Positions 51,665 to 60,330 of a stretch of DNA of 64,000 nt are shown in pieces; position 1 is the first letter of the stretch; every line of letters starts with the position of its first letter. The position numbers were made by a program, and so were the translations under genes. The DNA is from Kitasatospora sp. NBC_00374 (GTDB taxonomy: Bacteria; Actinomycetota; Actinomycetes; Streptomycetales; Streptomycetaceae): contig NZ_CP107964.1 of the NCBI RefSeq assembly GCF_041434935.1, forward strand, positions 5,935,001-5,999,000, given 5' to 3'. Under the pieces are notes generated by a model that did not search any database, had not been told where the DNA came from, and was given only the letters and a program-made list of their open reading frames with translations.

Positions 51665-52354
51665 ATGCGACGAAGACAGCCCACCCCAGCCCCGGTGCCC
51701 TTCTCCCCGGCGGCCGCCCGGGCTCACCGAGCCGGTCTCGGTCTGACGCCGGAACAGGTGGCCGAGGGCATGGCCGCACACGGCGTCCGGCTGCTGCCCG
51801 GTCATGTGATCGGCTGGGAGACCGGCGAGATCAGGCCGTCGGAGGAGGAGTTCATCGCGCTGTCACGGGCCCTGTGGTGCCCGCCGGCCCAGCTGATGGC
51901 CACCCGCCCGGCCAGCCTGCGCGACTTCCGCCTGGCCCGGGAGCTCAGCCAGGAGCAGGCCGCCCGCCGGATCGGCGTCCCGCCGCAGACGTACGAGAAG
52001 GCCGAGACCACCGGGAGGTGGACCGGCGACGAGGAGCAGACCCGCGCGCTGGCCCATGTCCTGGGTCTGGGCCTGCGCGGCCTGGTGCTGGTCACCCACC
52101 GGCGGGACGAGCTGGACCAGCGGCTGCGGCAGGTGGTCCAGGGCCGCTGGCAGGCCCAGCTGAAGGCGGTCGCCCGGCTGGTGCCGGTCGACCGCGAGCA
52201 GCTCGCGGACGTCCTGGCGGAGCTCCAGGGCGAGTACCAGGTGCCGATGCACTGGGGCGCCGCCACCCCGGCCGCCGAGGAGCAGCCGCGCAAGCCGCTC
52301 GCGAGCCGGTTCTGGGAGCTGCTCGCCCGCCGGCCCACCGAGATCCCGGTCTGA
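51665..52354 (+). CDS. Double helix-turn-helix DNA-binding protein
   Basis: A 229-residue protein with two consecutive XRE-like helix-turn-helix units: residues ~15-75 (AHRAGLGLTPEQVAEGMAAH ... GHVIGWETGEIRPS) and ~80-135 (RDFRLARELSQEQAARRIGV ... TYEKAETTGRW). The last ~95 residues form a charged helical domain (ELDQRLRQVVQGRWQAQLKA; DREQLADVLAELQGEYQVPM), probably for dimerisation. Tandem XRE units in one chain are less common than single ones. Targets are unknown. Confidence 0.83.
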   Translation: MRRRQPTPAPVPFSPAAARAHRAGLGLTPEQVAEGMAAHGVRLLPGHVIGWETGEIRPSEEEFIALSRALWCPPAQLMATRPASLRDFRLARELSQEQAARRIGVPPQTYEKAETTGRWTGDEEQTRALAHVLGLGLRGLVLVTHRRDELDQRLRQVVQGRWQAQLKAVARLVPVDREQLADVLAELQGEYQVPMHWGAATPAAEEQPRKPLASRFWELLARRPTEIPV

Positions 52355-52471
52355 CGCGTCGGCCGCCCCCCGGCCCCTCGAACGGACGTGTCCGGTGGCT
52401 GTGCCCCGGCCCGGACGGTGGACTGGGACCGCATCGAGTTCGGTCCGCGACCAGCACACCGGGGAGCAGCT

Positions 52472-53572
52472 ATGCGTTGGGGAACCGCCGCCATCGTGGC
52501 CGCCGCCGCCGTCGGGACCGGAGCGGCGGTCCTGCTGGTCGGCCGCCGGGTCGCCGCCCGGGTCCACCCGGCCGGCGCCGAACTCGGCCCCGGCGCCTCC
52601 CTGCGGGTGCACCGGCTCGCCCCCGGTCTGGTCACCCTGACCCGCACCCCCGACTCGGTCCGCCCCGGCCGGTACGCCCTGGAGTGGGGGGACAACGGGC
52701 ACGCGGTGGTCGGCGAGCCGGTCGCCACCGACGCGCAGACCGTCACCCGCCGGCTGGAGCGCGCCGACGTCGGCACGCTCGCGACCGGTACCGAGGTCCG
52801 GATGACCCCCCGGGTGTACCGGGGGGACCCGCTCGGCGCGGTGGGCATCGCGTTCGAGGACGCCGAGGTGCCCGGCGACCTCGGGCCGCTCCCGGCCTGG
52901 TACATCCCGGCGGTCCGCGGGACCTGGGTGGTCCTGGTGCACGGCCCGGGGGGCGACCGGTCGCAGGTGCTGCCGGTGCTGCCGCTGCTGGGGTCGCTCC
53001 AGCTGCCCAGCCTCACCGTCACCTACCGCGGCGACCGGGGTGCCCCGGCCGTGGCCGAGAGCCACGGGCGGTTCGGCGAGACCGAGTGGGTAGACGTCGA
53101 GGCGGCGGTCCGCACCGCGCTGGCCTCCGGCGCGAGCAAGGTGGTGCTGTACGGCTGGTCGCTCGGCGCCACCCTCGCGCTGCGGACGGCGGCCCGCTCG
53201 GACTGGCGCGGGTCGATCAGCGGGCTGGTGCTGGACTCCCCGGTGCTGGACCGGCCGGCCACGGCGGGCCGGTCCGGGGTGCCGGCCCGGCTCGCCGCGC
53301 TGGGCGCGTCGGCCGCCCGAGGCCGTTCCGGCACGGACCTGGCCGATTCCGCCCGTATCGCGGACGGCGGGGACCTCCAGGTGCCCGTGCTGCTGATGTA
53401 CAGCCCGGACGACCGGGTCGCGCCGCCGCAGGCCGCCGAGCGGCTGGCGGAGCAGGCCGAGAACCTGGTCAGTCTGCACGCCGTGCCCGAGGCCGGGCAC
53501 GCGGCCCTGTGGAACGCGGACCCGGACGGTTACCTGGAGAGCCTGCGGCGCTTTCTGACCCCGCTGCTTTGA
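52472..53572 (+). CDS. Alpha/beta hydrolase with N-terminal membrane anchor
   Basis: A 366-residue protein. A hydrophobic segment at residues ~4-24 (GTAAIVAAAAVGTGAAVLLV) anchors it. A beta-rich region precedes the hydrolase core: WVVLVHGPGGDRSQ (oxyanion loop), the nucleophile Ser in LYGWSLGATLALR, Asp in MYSPDDRVAPPQ and His in EAGHAALWN. It probably acts on the outer face of the membrane as an esterase or peptidase. Substrate unknown. Confidence 0.87.
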   Translation: MRWGTAAIVAAAAVGTGAAVLLVGRRVAARVHPAGAELGPGASLRVHRLAPGLVTLTRTPDSVRPGRYALEWGDNGHAVVGEPVATDAQTVTRRLERADVGTLATGTEVRMTPRVYRGDPLGAVGIAFEDAEVPGDLGPLPAWYIPAVRGTWVVLVHGPGGDRSQVLPVLPLLGSLQLPSLTVTYRGDRGAPAVAESHGRFGETEWVDVEAAVRTALASGASKVVLYGWSLGATLALRTAARSDWRGSISGLVLDSPVLDRPATAGRSGVPARLAALGASAARGRSGTDLADSARIADGGDLQVPVLLMYSPDDRVAPPQAAERLAEQAENLVSLHAVPEAGHAALWNADPDGYLESLRRFLTPLL

Positions 53573-53738
53573 GCCGGAACGGCCACGGATTGTTGACGTG
53601 TACTTGGCGTTAATCGCGGGTGCCCGGCCCGGTTTGCGGGCCCTTGCCCGAATCCGGGACCACCCCCGGCCCGCCGGCCGCAAAGACGCGCCGCACCCGA
53701 TGTGACAGAACGCCCGTACAAGGGGAAGACTGCACGGC

Positions 53739-55244
53739 GTGACGTCTCGGAACCCGCGCGACCGTGATGCCCCGCTCCCGCCGACGATCCGTACCGGTGC
53801 GACGGTGACCCGTCTGCCCGGCACGGCCCGCCGAGCCGACAGCGCACCTCAGGGCAGCCCCGCCGCAGCCCGCCGCCGTACCCCCCAGCCCAAGCCCGGG
53901 CGTGGCAGGGTACCCGTACCCGACGGCTTCCCCGCCCCCGCCGAACTGGCCCCGCTCGCCCGGCGCATGCTCGCCGACGCGGTCCGGGTCGCCCGCTGGG
54001 CCGGCGAGCTGGGCGAGGTCGACAAGCGCGGGGAGCTGCTGCCCGACGACGCGCGGGCGGCCGGGCTCGCCCTCGCCATGACCGTCGCGGCCGCCGCCAA
54101 GGCCTGGGGCCAGGCGCTGCAGATCGGTCTGGTCGAGCTCCGGGACGGCGGTGCGGGCCCCGGCTGGCGGCTGCACGCCTGGGAGCACGACGACGAGGCC
54201 GTGGTCCGCGGCTGGTCGGCGCTGTTCGACGCCTGGACCCTGCTCGCACCCGTACCGCCCGCCGCCATGCGCGGCGTCTTCGCGGTGCTCGCCGGGCAGG
54301 CCGTCGACCAGGCGCCCCAGCTGCTCTCCTTCCTGCACCTGGTGGACGGGCCGGTCCCCGACAGCGAGCTGCTGGAGCTGCTGCGGCGCGGCCTCGACGA
54401 GCGCCGGGTCGGCGTGGCCGTCGGTGCCGGGCCGCTCTCGCCCGTCCCGCACGCCGCCTCCGCCGTCTCGGCCGTCCGCGGCACCTGCCGCGAGCCGCAG
54501 ATCGACACCCTGCCGGCCTCCGGCGACGTCGCCGCCGTCCTGGACTGGATGCTGGACGGCCTGGCCGCCGTCGGGGCGCTGACCCGCCGTGACGAGGCCG
54601 CCGAGCTCTCCCCGCTGGGGCACTGGGCGGTCCGCGCCAAGCTGGAGGAGATCTGCACGGTGGCGCAGACCGCCGCCGGGCACATCGAGCAGAGCGCCCC
54701 CGAGCTGCTCAGCGCCTGCGCCGACTACTCGCCGGGCCCCGCCCGCGCCGAGTACCGCGCCTGGGTGGCCGCCCGCCCGGCCGACCGCGCCGTCGCCGAG
54801 CTGATGGACGCCGCCCGCGGCGAGGACGCGCTGGTGCGCGGCCTGGCCTTCGAGGCGCTCCGGGTGGCCGGCCGGACGGCCGAGGCGGCCGTCCGCGAGG
54901 CCGTCGAGGAGGCCGTGCTGCGCCCGTACGCGCTGCTCTGGCTGGCCGAGCAGCTGGACGAGGGGGGAGTCTCCCCGGCCGACGTGCTGGGCGCGGAGGA
55001 CGCCGCCTGGCTCTGGGTGGACACGGCGGCCGCCGTGCTCGACCACGGGGAGACCGAGTTGCTGGTCGGGCATGTCGAGGGGGCGTCGGCCGGCGAGCCG
55101 GTCCGGCTGTTCAACCGGGCCCGGCAGTCGGGGCACCCCAGGGCGGCCTCGGTGCTCACGGCGGTGGCCGGGGTGCACCCGGACCCGGCGGTGGCCCGGG
55201 CGGCCCGCAGGTCGGCCTTCAGCGTCCACCGCGGCGGCGCGTAG
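53739..55244 (+). CDS. Conserved actinomycete protein of unknown function (501 aa)
   Basis: From a GTG the first ~70 residues are Pro/Arg-rich and likely disordered. The rest is almost wholly alpha-helical, with repeated Ala/Leu/Glu-rich helix pairs (MLADAVRVARWAGELGEVDK; LAMTVAAAAKAWGQALQIGL; DEAAELSPLGHWAVRAKLEE; RLFNRARQSGHPRAASVLTA), which suggests a HEAT/ARM-like solenoid. No catalytic motif is visible. Codon use is fully genomic. I cannot assign a role; a binding scaffold is the safest reading. Confidence 0.75.
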   Translation: MTSRNPRDRDAPLPPTIRTGATVTRLPGTARRADSAPQGSPAAARRRTPQPKPGRGRVPVPDGFPAPAELAPLARRMLADAVRVARWAGELGEVDKRGELLPDDARAAGLALAMTVAAAAKAWGQALQIGLVELRDGGAGPGWRLHAWEHDDEAVVRGWSALFDAWTLLAPVPPAAMRGVFAVLAGQAVDQAPQLLSFLHLVDGPVPDSELLELLRRGLDERRVGVAVGAGPLSPVPHAASAVSAVRGTCREPQIDTLPASGDVAAVLDWMLDGLAAVGALTRRDEAAELSPLGHWAVRAKLEEICTVAQTAAGHIEQSAPELLSACADYSPGPARAEYRAWVAARPADRAVAELMDAARGEDALVRGLAFEALRVAGRTAEAAVREAVEEAVLRPYALLWLAEQLDEGGVSPADVLGAEDAAWLWVDTAAAVLDHGETELLVGHVEGASAGEPVRLFNRARQSGHPRAASVLTAVAGVHPDPAVARAARRSAFSVHRGGA

Positions 55245-55276
55245 CCGCCGGCCGCACCGCGGCAGGCACGCACGAC

Positions 55277-55310
55277 GAAGGGCCCGGATCCTGGTGGATC
55301 CGGGCCCTTC
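55277..55310. terminator. Bidirectional terminator
   Basis: GAAGGGCCCGGATCC pairs perfectly with GGATCCGGGCCCTTC around TGGT, between convergent genes. Confidence 0.9.
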
Positions 55311-55327
55311 GCGTGGTACGACCGGGG

Positions 55328-56203
55328 TCAGCAGCCCCGGGACTCGGCGCGGCGGGCGCGCACGTCGCCGACCTTCTGGCCCACCTTGCGGCGGATGACC
55401 AGCAGCGGCGCCATCGCGGCCAGCGCGATCTGGGCGACCGCACCGATGTGCATCAGCGTGTCGCCGCCGGGCAGACCGGCCGCCCAGGAGGCCAGGCAGC
55501 CGATGCTGACGACGATCCAGGCCAGCGTGGCGGTGGCCAGCAGGCCCTGCGGCTTCGGGTACTCGATCCGGCTCACCATCAGGTAGGCCACACCGAAGAT
55601 CATCAGCAGGCCCGGCACGAACGGCGGGTCCAGCAGGACGATCGCGATCACCGTCATCGCGCCCATCGGGCAGGGCATGCCCTGGAAGATCCCCGGCCGC
55701 ATCTTGACGGTCGAGAACCTCGCCAGTCGCAGCACGACCGAGAGCAGCACGGTCAGCGCGATGAACGCCGAGAGCTGCTGGTTGCTGTCGGGCGAGACGA
55801 TGCCCCAGACCGCGACGAAGTACGCCGGCGCGATACCGAAGCTGATCAGGTCGGCGAGGTTGTCCAGCTCCGCGCCCAGTGCCGAGGAGCGGAGCTTGCG
55901 GGCCACCAGGCCGTCGAACAGGTCGCACATCGCACCGATCAGCAGCAGCGTCACGGCCGTCGCCGCGCTGTGCTTGTCCGGCGTGTTGGACTCGCCGGTG
56001 AGGTGCGGCATCAGGACCCCGGTGGTGATCGAGTAGATCGCCAGGAAGCCGCAGACGGCGTTCCCCAGGGTCAGGAAGTCGGCGGTGGACAGGTGCTGCG
56101 GCGAGCGCGGGGCCCGCAGCTCGCGGTCGCGCGCCCAGCGGCGGCGGCGCAGGTCGGTCTCCGCGTCGTCGTCGAGTCCGACGAGAGTCTCAGGATCAGT
56201 CAC
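55328..56203 (-). CDS. pssA: CDP-diacylglycerol-serine O-phosphatidyltransferase
   Basis: A 291-residue CDP-alcohol phosphatidyltransferase with about eight spans. The signature D-G-x2-A-R-x8-G-x3-D-x3-D is present as DGLVARKLRSSALGAELDNL followed by AD. It makes phosphatidylserine from CDP-diacylglycerol and serine. The GTG at 56203 overlaps the psd stop by 8 bp; a TTG at 56209 is also possible. With psd it forms the phosphatidylethanolamine pathway. Confidence 0.92.
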   Translation of the reverse strand: MTDPETLVGLDDDAETDLRRRRWARDRELRAPRSPQHLSTADFLTLGNAVCGFLAIYSITTGVLMPHLTGESNTPDKHSAATAVTLLLIGAMCDLFDGLVARKLRSSALGAELDNLADLISFGIAPAYFVAVWGIVSPDSNQQLSAFIALTVLLSVVLRLARFSTVKMRPGIFQGMPCPMGAMTVIAIVLLDPPFVPGLLMIFGVAYLMVSRIEYPKPQGLLATATLAWIVVSIGCLASWAAGLPGGDTLMHIGAVAQIALAAMAPLLVIRRKVGQKVGDVRARRAESRGC

Positions 56204-56888
56204 GGTCAAGGCGCGTCACCCCGGCGGTGGTCTTCTGGCCGACCTCGACACCGGCCTCGATGCCGGCCGGCAGGTAGGTGTCGACGCGGGAGCCGAAGCG
56301 GATCAGACCGACCCGCTCGCCCTGCTCGACCTTGGTGCCGGCGTCGATGTAGGGCACGATGCGACGGGCGACGGCGCCCGCGATCTGCACCATCTCGATG
56401 TCACCGAGCTCGGTGTCGAAGTGCCACACGACGCGCTCGTTGCGGTCGCTGTCCTTGTTGAACGCCGGGACGAAGCCGCCGGCGACGTGCTCCACGGACG
56501 TCACGGTGCCGGGCAGCGGCGCGCGGTTGACGTGCACGTTGAGCGGGCTCATGAAGATCGCGACTCGGGTCCGGCCGTCCGGCCAGGCGTCGATGGACTG
56601 CACGACACCGTCGGCCGGCGAGATCACTCTGCCGACGCCGATCTCACGCTCGGGGTCGCGGAAGAACCACAGCATGCCCGCGCTGAGCGCACAGGCAGGG
56701 ACGGCCGCCAGGGCCCACTTGCCGTTGCGCTTGGTGAGAGCGCTGGTGACGGCGGCGGTGGCCAGAGTGGGGACGAACCAGGGTGTGGCTCCGCGCGCGA
56801 TGGTCACGCGGGGTCGCGGGCCGGCCGCGGGGGCGACGAGGGCATCGCGGTCCTGGACGGAGGTGTGAGGGGACGGGCTGATGGGCAT
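56196..56888 (-). CDS. psd: Phosphatidylserine decarboxylase, short form
   Basis: A 230-residue Psd of the short bacterial/archaeal type. The proenzyme cleaves itself at the Gly-Ser in LIRFGSRVDTYLP, near the C-terminus, creating the pyruvoyl group. Conserved LWFFRDPEREIG, SPADGVVQSI, FMSPLNVHVNRAPLPG and NERVVWHFDTE blocks are present. It decarboxylates phosphatidylserine to phosphatidylethanolamine. The ATG at 56888 has AAAGG upstream; an extra N-terminal extension from 56945 is less likely. Just upstream, 56889-57277 holds only its promoter region. Confidence 0.92.
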   Translation of the reverse strand: MPISPSPHTSVQDRDALVAPAAGPRPRVTIARGATPWFVPTLATAAVTSALTKRNGKWALAAVPACALSAGMLWFFRDPEREIGVGRVISPADGVVQSIDAWPDGRTRVAIFMSPLNVHVNRAPLPGTVTSVEHVAGGFVPAFNKDSDRNERVVWHFDTELGDIEMVQIAGAVARRIVPYIDAGTKVEQGERVGLIRFGSRVDTYLPAGIEAGVEVGQKTTAGVTRLDRD

Positions 56889-57277
56889 CGAAGACCTTTG
56901 TCGCGGGCCCCGAGGGACAGAGCATGGCCGCTGGACGGGGGCCACCGCGGGGTTCGGGTGATAAGTGGACGGCTGCTGTCCCGGTGGATGCTATCGGGAC
57001 CAGACGGTAGGTGGGCAAGCCGCCTGCTCGTGGAACTCTCCAGTGCGGTACCCAGGTGTGCGTGCTATGTGTACGACCGTAGCTCGGCCCGGTCCCGTTC
57101 CCAAGGGTCCGGACGAATCGGGTGACCCATGTCTCACCACCGGAGCGGGCCCGGATCGTGACCGGCGCGTTCTGCGAGGCCGCGCCGGAGTCGGGGGCCG
57201 GAATGGCGTCGCAGGGGCGCCGGAGAGGCGCTCGGAGGGCGCTGGAGAGGCGCTGGAGCGGGGCCGTAAGGCGGGAA

Positions 57278-57326
57278 GAGGCGGCCGCAGGGCGCGTACG
57301 GCAAGAACGCGCCCTGCGGCCGCCTC
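57278..57326 (-). terminator. Terminator of the ethylmalonyl-CoA operon
   Basis: GAGGCGGCCGCAGGGCGCG pairs perfectly over 19 bp with its complement. A second 11-bp hairpin (CCGCCGAGGGC/GCCCTCGGCGG) lies at 57341-57369, closer to the last gene. Confidence 0.88.
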
Positions 57327-57444
57327 AGGGCGCCACACGGCCGCCGAGGGCCGACCAAGCCCTCGGCGGGTGCGGCGGGGCCGGGGCGGGCCCGCACGCC
57401 CGCGCCCGGCCGGGCGGATGGTCTCGTCGGGGAGACCGGCCGGC

Positions 57445-58647
57445 TCAGTCGGCGAGCCGGTACTCCTCCAGCAGGCGGCGGCCCACGATCATCTTCTGGA
57501 TCTCCGCCGTACCTTCACCGATCAGCAGCATCGGCGCCTCGCGGTACAGCCGCTCGATCTCGTACTCCTTGGAGAAGCCGTAGCCGCCGTGGATCCGGAA
57601 GGAGTCCTCGACGACCTCCTTGCAGTACTCGGAGGCGAGGTACTTGGCCATGCCGGCCTCCAGGTCGTTCCGCTCGCCGCTGTCCTTCTTGCGGGCGGCC
57701 ATCACCATCATCTGGTGCGCGGCCTCGACCTTGGTGGCCATCTCGGCCAGCTTGAACTGGATCGCCTGGTGCTCGGCGATCTTCTTGCCGAAGGTGGAGC
57801 GCTGCTGGGCGTACTGGATGCCCAGCTCGAAGGCGCGCCGGGCGACGCCACAGCCGCGGGCGGCCACGTTGACCCGGCCGACCTCGACGCCGTCCATCAT
57901 CTGGTAGAAGCCCCTGCCGGGGACGCCGCCCAGGATCCGGTCGGCCGGGATCCGGACGTCCTGGAGCACCAGCTCGGTGGTGTCGACGCCCTTGTAGCCC
58001 ATCTTCTCGATCTTGCCGGGCACGGTGAGGCCCGGGACGGTCTCGTTCGGCCCGAAGCCGGGCGTCTTCTCGATCAGGAAGGTGGTCATGTTCTTGTACG
58101 GGGTCGAGCCGCCCTCGTCGGTCTTGCAGAGGACCGCGACCAGGGTGGACGTGCCGCCGTTGGTCAGCCACATCTTCTGGCCGTTGAGGACGTAGAACTC
58201 GCCGTCCTTGACGCCCTTGGTGGAGATCGCCGCGACGTCGGAGCCGAGACCCGGCTCGGACATCGAGAAGGCGCCGCGGATCTCGCCGGCCGCCATCCGG
58301 GGCAGGAAGTACTCCTTCTGCTCCTGGGTGCCGTGCGCGTTGATCATGTGGGCGACGATGAAGTGCGTGTTGACGATGCCGGAGACCGACATCCAGCCGC
58401 GGGCGATCTCCTCGACCACCAGGGCGTAGGTCAGCAGGGACTCGCCGAGGCCGCCGAACTCCTCCGGGATGGTCAGGCCGAAGAGGCCGAGCTGCTTCAT
58501 CCCTTCGACGATCGCGGCCGGGTACTCGTCCTTGTGCTCCAGCTCGGTCGCGACCGGGATGATCTCCTTGTCGACAAAGTCCCGCACGGTGGCGAGGATG
58601 TCCCGCTGGATCTCGGTGAGGCCGTCGGTCTGTGCGAGGCGTCCCAT
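57445..58647 (-). CDS. Acyl-CoA dehydrogenase, probable methylsuccinyl-CoA dehydrogenase role
   Basis: A 400-residue acyl-CoA dehydrogenase: LGLFGLTIPEEFGGLGESLL, FSMSEPGLGSDVAAIST, KMWLTNGGTSTLVAVLCKTD, QRSTFGKKIAEHQAIQFKLA and IHGGYGFSKEYEIERLYREA all fit the family, with the catalytic-region Glu near the C-terminus of the helical domain. By position it should oxidise methylsuccinyl-CoA to mesaconyl-CoA (Mcd). It lacks the ~150 extra residues of the proteobacterial Mcd, so the role rests on the operon. Last gene of the operon. Confidence 0.85.
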   Translation of the reverse strand: MGRLAQTDGLTEIQRDILATVRDFVDKEIIPVATELEHKDEYPAAIVEGMKQLGLFGLTIPEEFGGLGESLLTYALVVEEIARGWMSVSGIVNTHFIVAHMINAHGTQEQKEYFLPRMAAGEIRGAFSMSEPGLGSDVAAISTKGVKDGEFYVLNGQKMWLTNGGTSTLVAVLCKTDEGGSTPYKNMTTFLIEKTPGFGPNETVPGLTVPGKIEKMGYKGVDTTELVLQDVRIPADRILGGVPGRGFYQMMDGVEVGRVNVAARGCGVARRAFELGIQYAQQRSTFGKKIAEHQAIQFKLAEMATKVEAAHQMMVMAARKKDSGERNDLEAGMAKYLASEYCKEVVEDSFRIHGGYGFSKEYEIERLYREAPMLLIGEGTAEIQKMIVGRRLLEEYRLAD

Positions 58648-58809
58648 CGTGCGGCTCCGTCTCTGGGGAAATGCGCTGAGGGTGGGGGAAAGGGTGTTGC
58701 CGGGGGCCCGACCGGCGTGGCTGCGGCAGCCGGGCCCCCGTACCGGAGTGGGATCGGCCGATGACGGCGGCCTGCCCAGCCGGGGTTCGTGGGGTGGTGA
58801 GGCCGAGGC

Positions 58810-59313
58810 CTAGGAGAGCGGCTCCGGGCGGCCGGGCTGCTCGCCGCCGCGGGCCTTGATGTACGTCTCCGTCGGCACCATCACCTTGCGGCGGAAGATG
58901 CAGACCACCGTGCCGTCCTGCTTGTAGCCCTTGGTCTCGACGTAGACGATGCCGCGGTCGTCCTTGGACTTGGACGGCCACTTGTCGAGCACCAGGGTCT
59001 CGCCGTAGAGGGTGTCGCCGTGGAAGGTCGGCGCGATGTGGCGCAGCGACTCGATCTCCAGGTTGGCGATCGCCTTGCCGGAGACGTCCGGGACGGACAT
59101 ACCGAGCAGCAGGGAGTAGATGTAGTTGCCCACCACGACGTTCTTGCCGAAGTCCGTCGTCTTCTCCGCATAGTTCGTGTCCATGTGGAGGGGGTGGTGG
59201 TTCATGGTCAGCAGACAGAAGAGGTGGTCGTCGTACTCGGTGACCGTCTTGCCGGGCCAGTGCTTGTAGACCGCGCCGACCTCGAACTCCTCGTAGGTGC
59301 GTCCGAACTGCAT
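58810..59313 (-). CDS. MaoC-like hot-dog dehydratase, probable mesaconyl-CoA hydratase
   Basis: A 167-residue single hot-dog protein: FEVGAVYKHWPGKTVTEYDD, LLTMNHHPLHMDTNYAEKTT (catalytic Asp/His region of MaoC hydratases) and VPDVSGKAIANLEIESLRHI. Context points to hydration of mesaconyl-CoA to beta-methylmalyl-CoA. The Rhodobacter enzyme is about twice as long (two hot-dog units), so this one presumably works as a dimer. It is 33 bp after mcl. Confidence 0.83.
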   Translation of the reverse strand: MQFGRTYEEFEVGAVYKHWPGKTVTEYDDHLFCLLTMNHHPLHMDTNYAEKTTDFGKNVVVGNYIYSLLLGMSVPDVSGKAIANLEIESLRHIAPTFHGDTLYGETLVLDKWPSKSKDDRGIVYVETKGYKQDGTVVCIFRRKVMVPTETYIKARGGEQPGRPEPLS

Positions 59314-59346
59314 GATTCAGATTCCTTTAAAGAGAGGGAGGGGGGG

Positions 59347-60309
59347 TCAGGCCTGCGGGGGCTCGAACTTGCTGGTGCGCTCGAAGCCCGCGGCCCGGCC
59401 CTTGCCGGCGATGACCAGGGCCATCTTGCGGCTGGCCTCGTCGATCATCTCGTCGCCGAGCATCGCGGAGCCCTTGGCGCCACCGGCCTCCGAGGTGCAC
59501 CAGTCGTAGGCGTCCAGGATCAGCTCGGCGTGGTCGTAGTCCTCCTGCGAGGGCGAGAAGATCTCGTTCGCGGCGGCGACCTGGTCGGGGTGCAGCACCC
59601 ACTTGCCGTCGAAGCCGAGGGCGGCGGCGCGGCCGGCCACCTCGCGGTAGCCCTCTGCGTTGCGGATCTGAAGGTAGGGGCCGTCGATCGCCTGCAGATC
59701 GTGGGTGCGGGCCGCCATCAGGATGCGCATCAGGATGTAGTGGTAGGCGTCGGCGGGGTAGCCGGGGGGCTGCTGGCCGACCACCAGGGTCTTCATGTTG
59801 ATCGAGGCCATGAAGTCGGCCGGGCCGAAGATGATGGTCTCCAGCCGCGGCGAGGCGGCGGCGATCTCGTCGACGTTGACCAGGCCCTTGGCGTTCTCGA
59901 TCTGCGCCTCGATGCCGATCTTGCCGACCTCGAAGCCCATGGTCTTCTCGATCTGGGTGAGCAGCAGGTCGAGCGCCTTGACCTGGGTGGCGTCCTGGAC
60001 CTTGGGCAACATGATGCAGTCCAGGTTCGGCCCGGCACCCTCGACGACGGTGATGACGTCGCGGTACGTCCAGTGGGTGGTCCAGTCGTTGACGCGGACG
60101 ACCTTGGTCTTCTTGCCCCAGTCACCGTTGTTCAGGGCATCGACGATGTTGTGCCGGGCGCTCTCCTTGACCAGTGGGGCGCAGGCGTCCTCCAGGTCGA
60201 GGAAGACCTGGTCGGCCGGCAGGCCCTGGGCCTTCTCCAGGAAGCGCGGGTTGCTGCCGGGTACGGCCAGGCAGGAACGGCGGGGCCGGAGGCGGTTGAC
60301 AGTGGTCAT
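59347..60309 (-). CDS. mcl: Malyl-CoA/beta-methylmalyl-CoA lyase (CitE-like)
   Basis: A 320-residue CitE/HpcH-family barrel: RRSCLAVPGSNPRFLEKAQG, QVFLDLEDACAPLVKESAR, VVRVNDWTTHWTYRDVITVV, IGIEAQIENAKGLVNVDEIA (metal Glu) and FGPADFMASIN. In the ethylmalonyl-CoA pathway it splits beta-methylmalyl-CoA into glyoxylate and propionyl-CoA and joins glyoxylate with acetyl-CoA. It starts 21 bp after ecm. Confidence 0.9.
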   Translation of the reverse strand: MTTVNRLRPRRSCLAVPGSNPRFLEKAQGLPADQVFLDLEDACAPLVKESARHNIVDALNNGDWGKKTKVVRVNDWTTHWTYRDVITVVEGAGPNLDCIMLPKVQDATQVKALDLLLTQIEKTMGFEVGKIGIEAQIENAKGLVNVDEIAAASPRLETIIFGPADFMASINMKTLVVGQQPPGYPADAYHYILMRILMAARTHDLQAIDGPYLQIRNAEGYREVAGRAAALGFDGKWVLHPDQVAAANEIFSPSQEDYDHAELILDAYDWCTSEAGGAKGSAMLGDEMIDEASRKMALVIAGKGRAAGFERTSKFEPPQA

Positions 60310-60330
60310 GAGGGGGTTGGTCCTTCCCGG

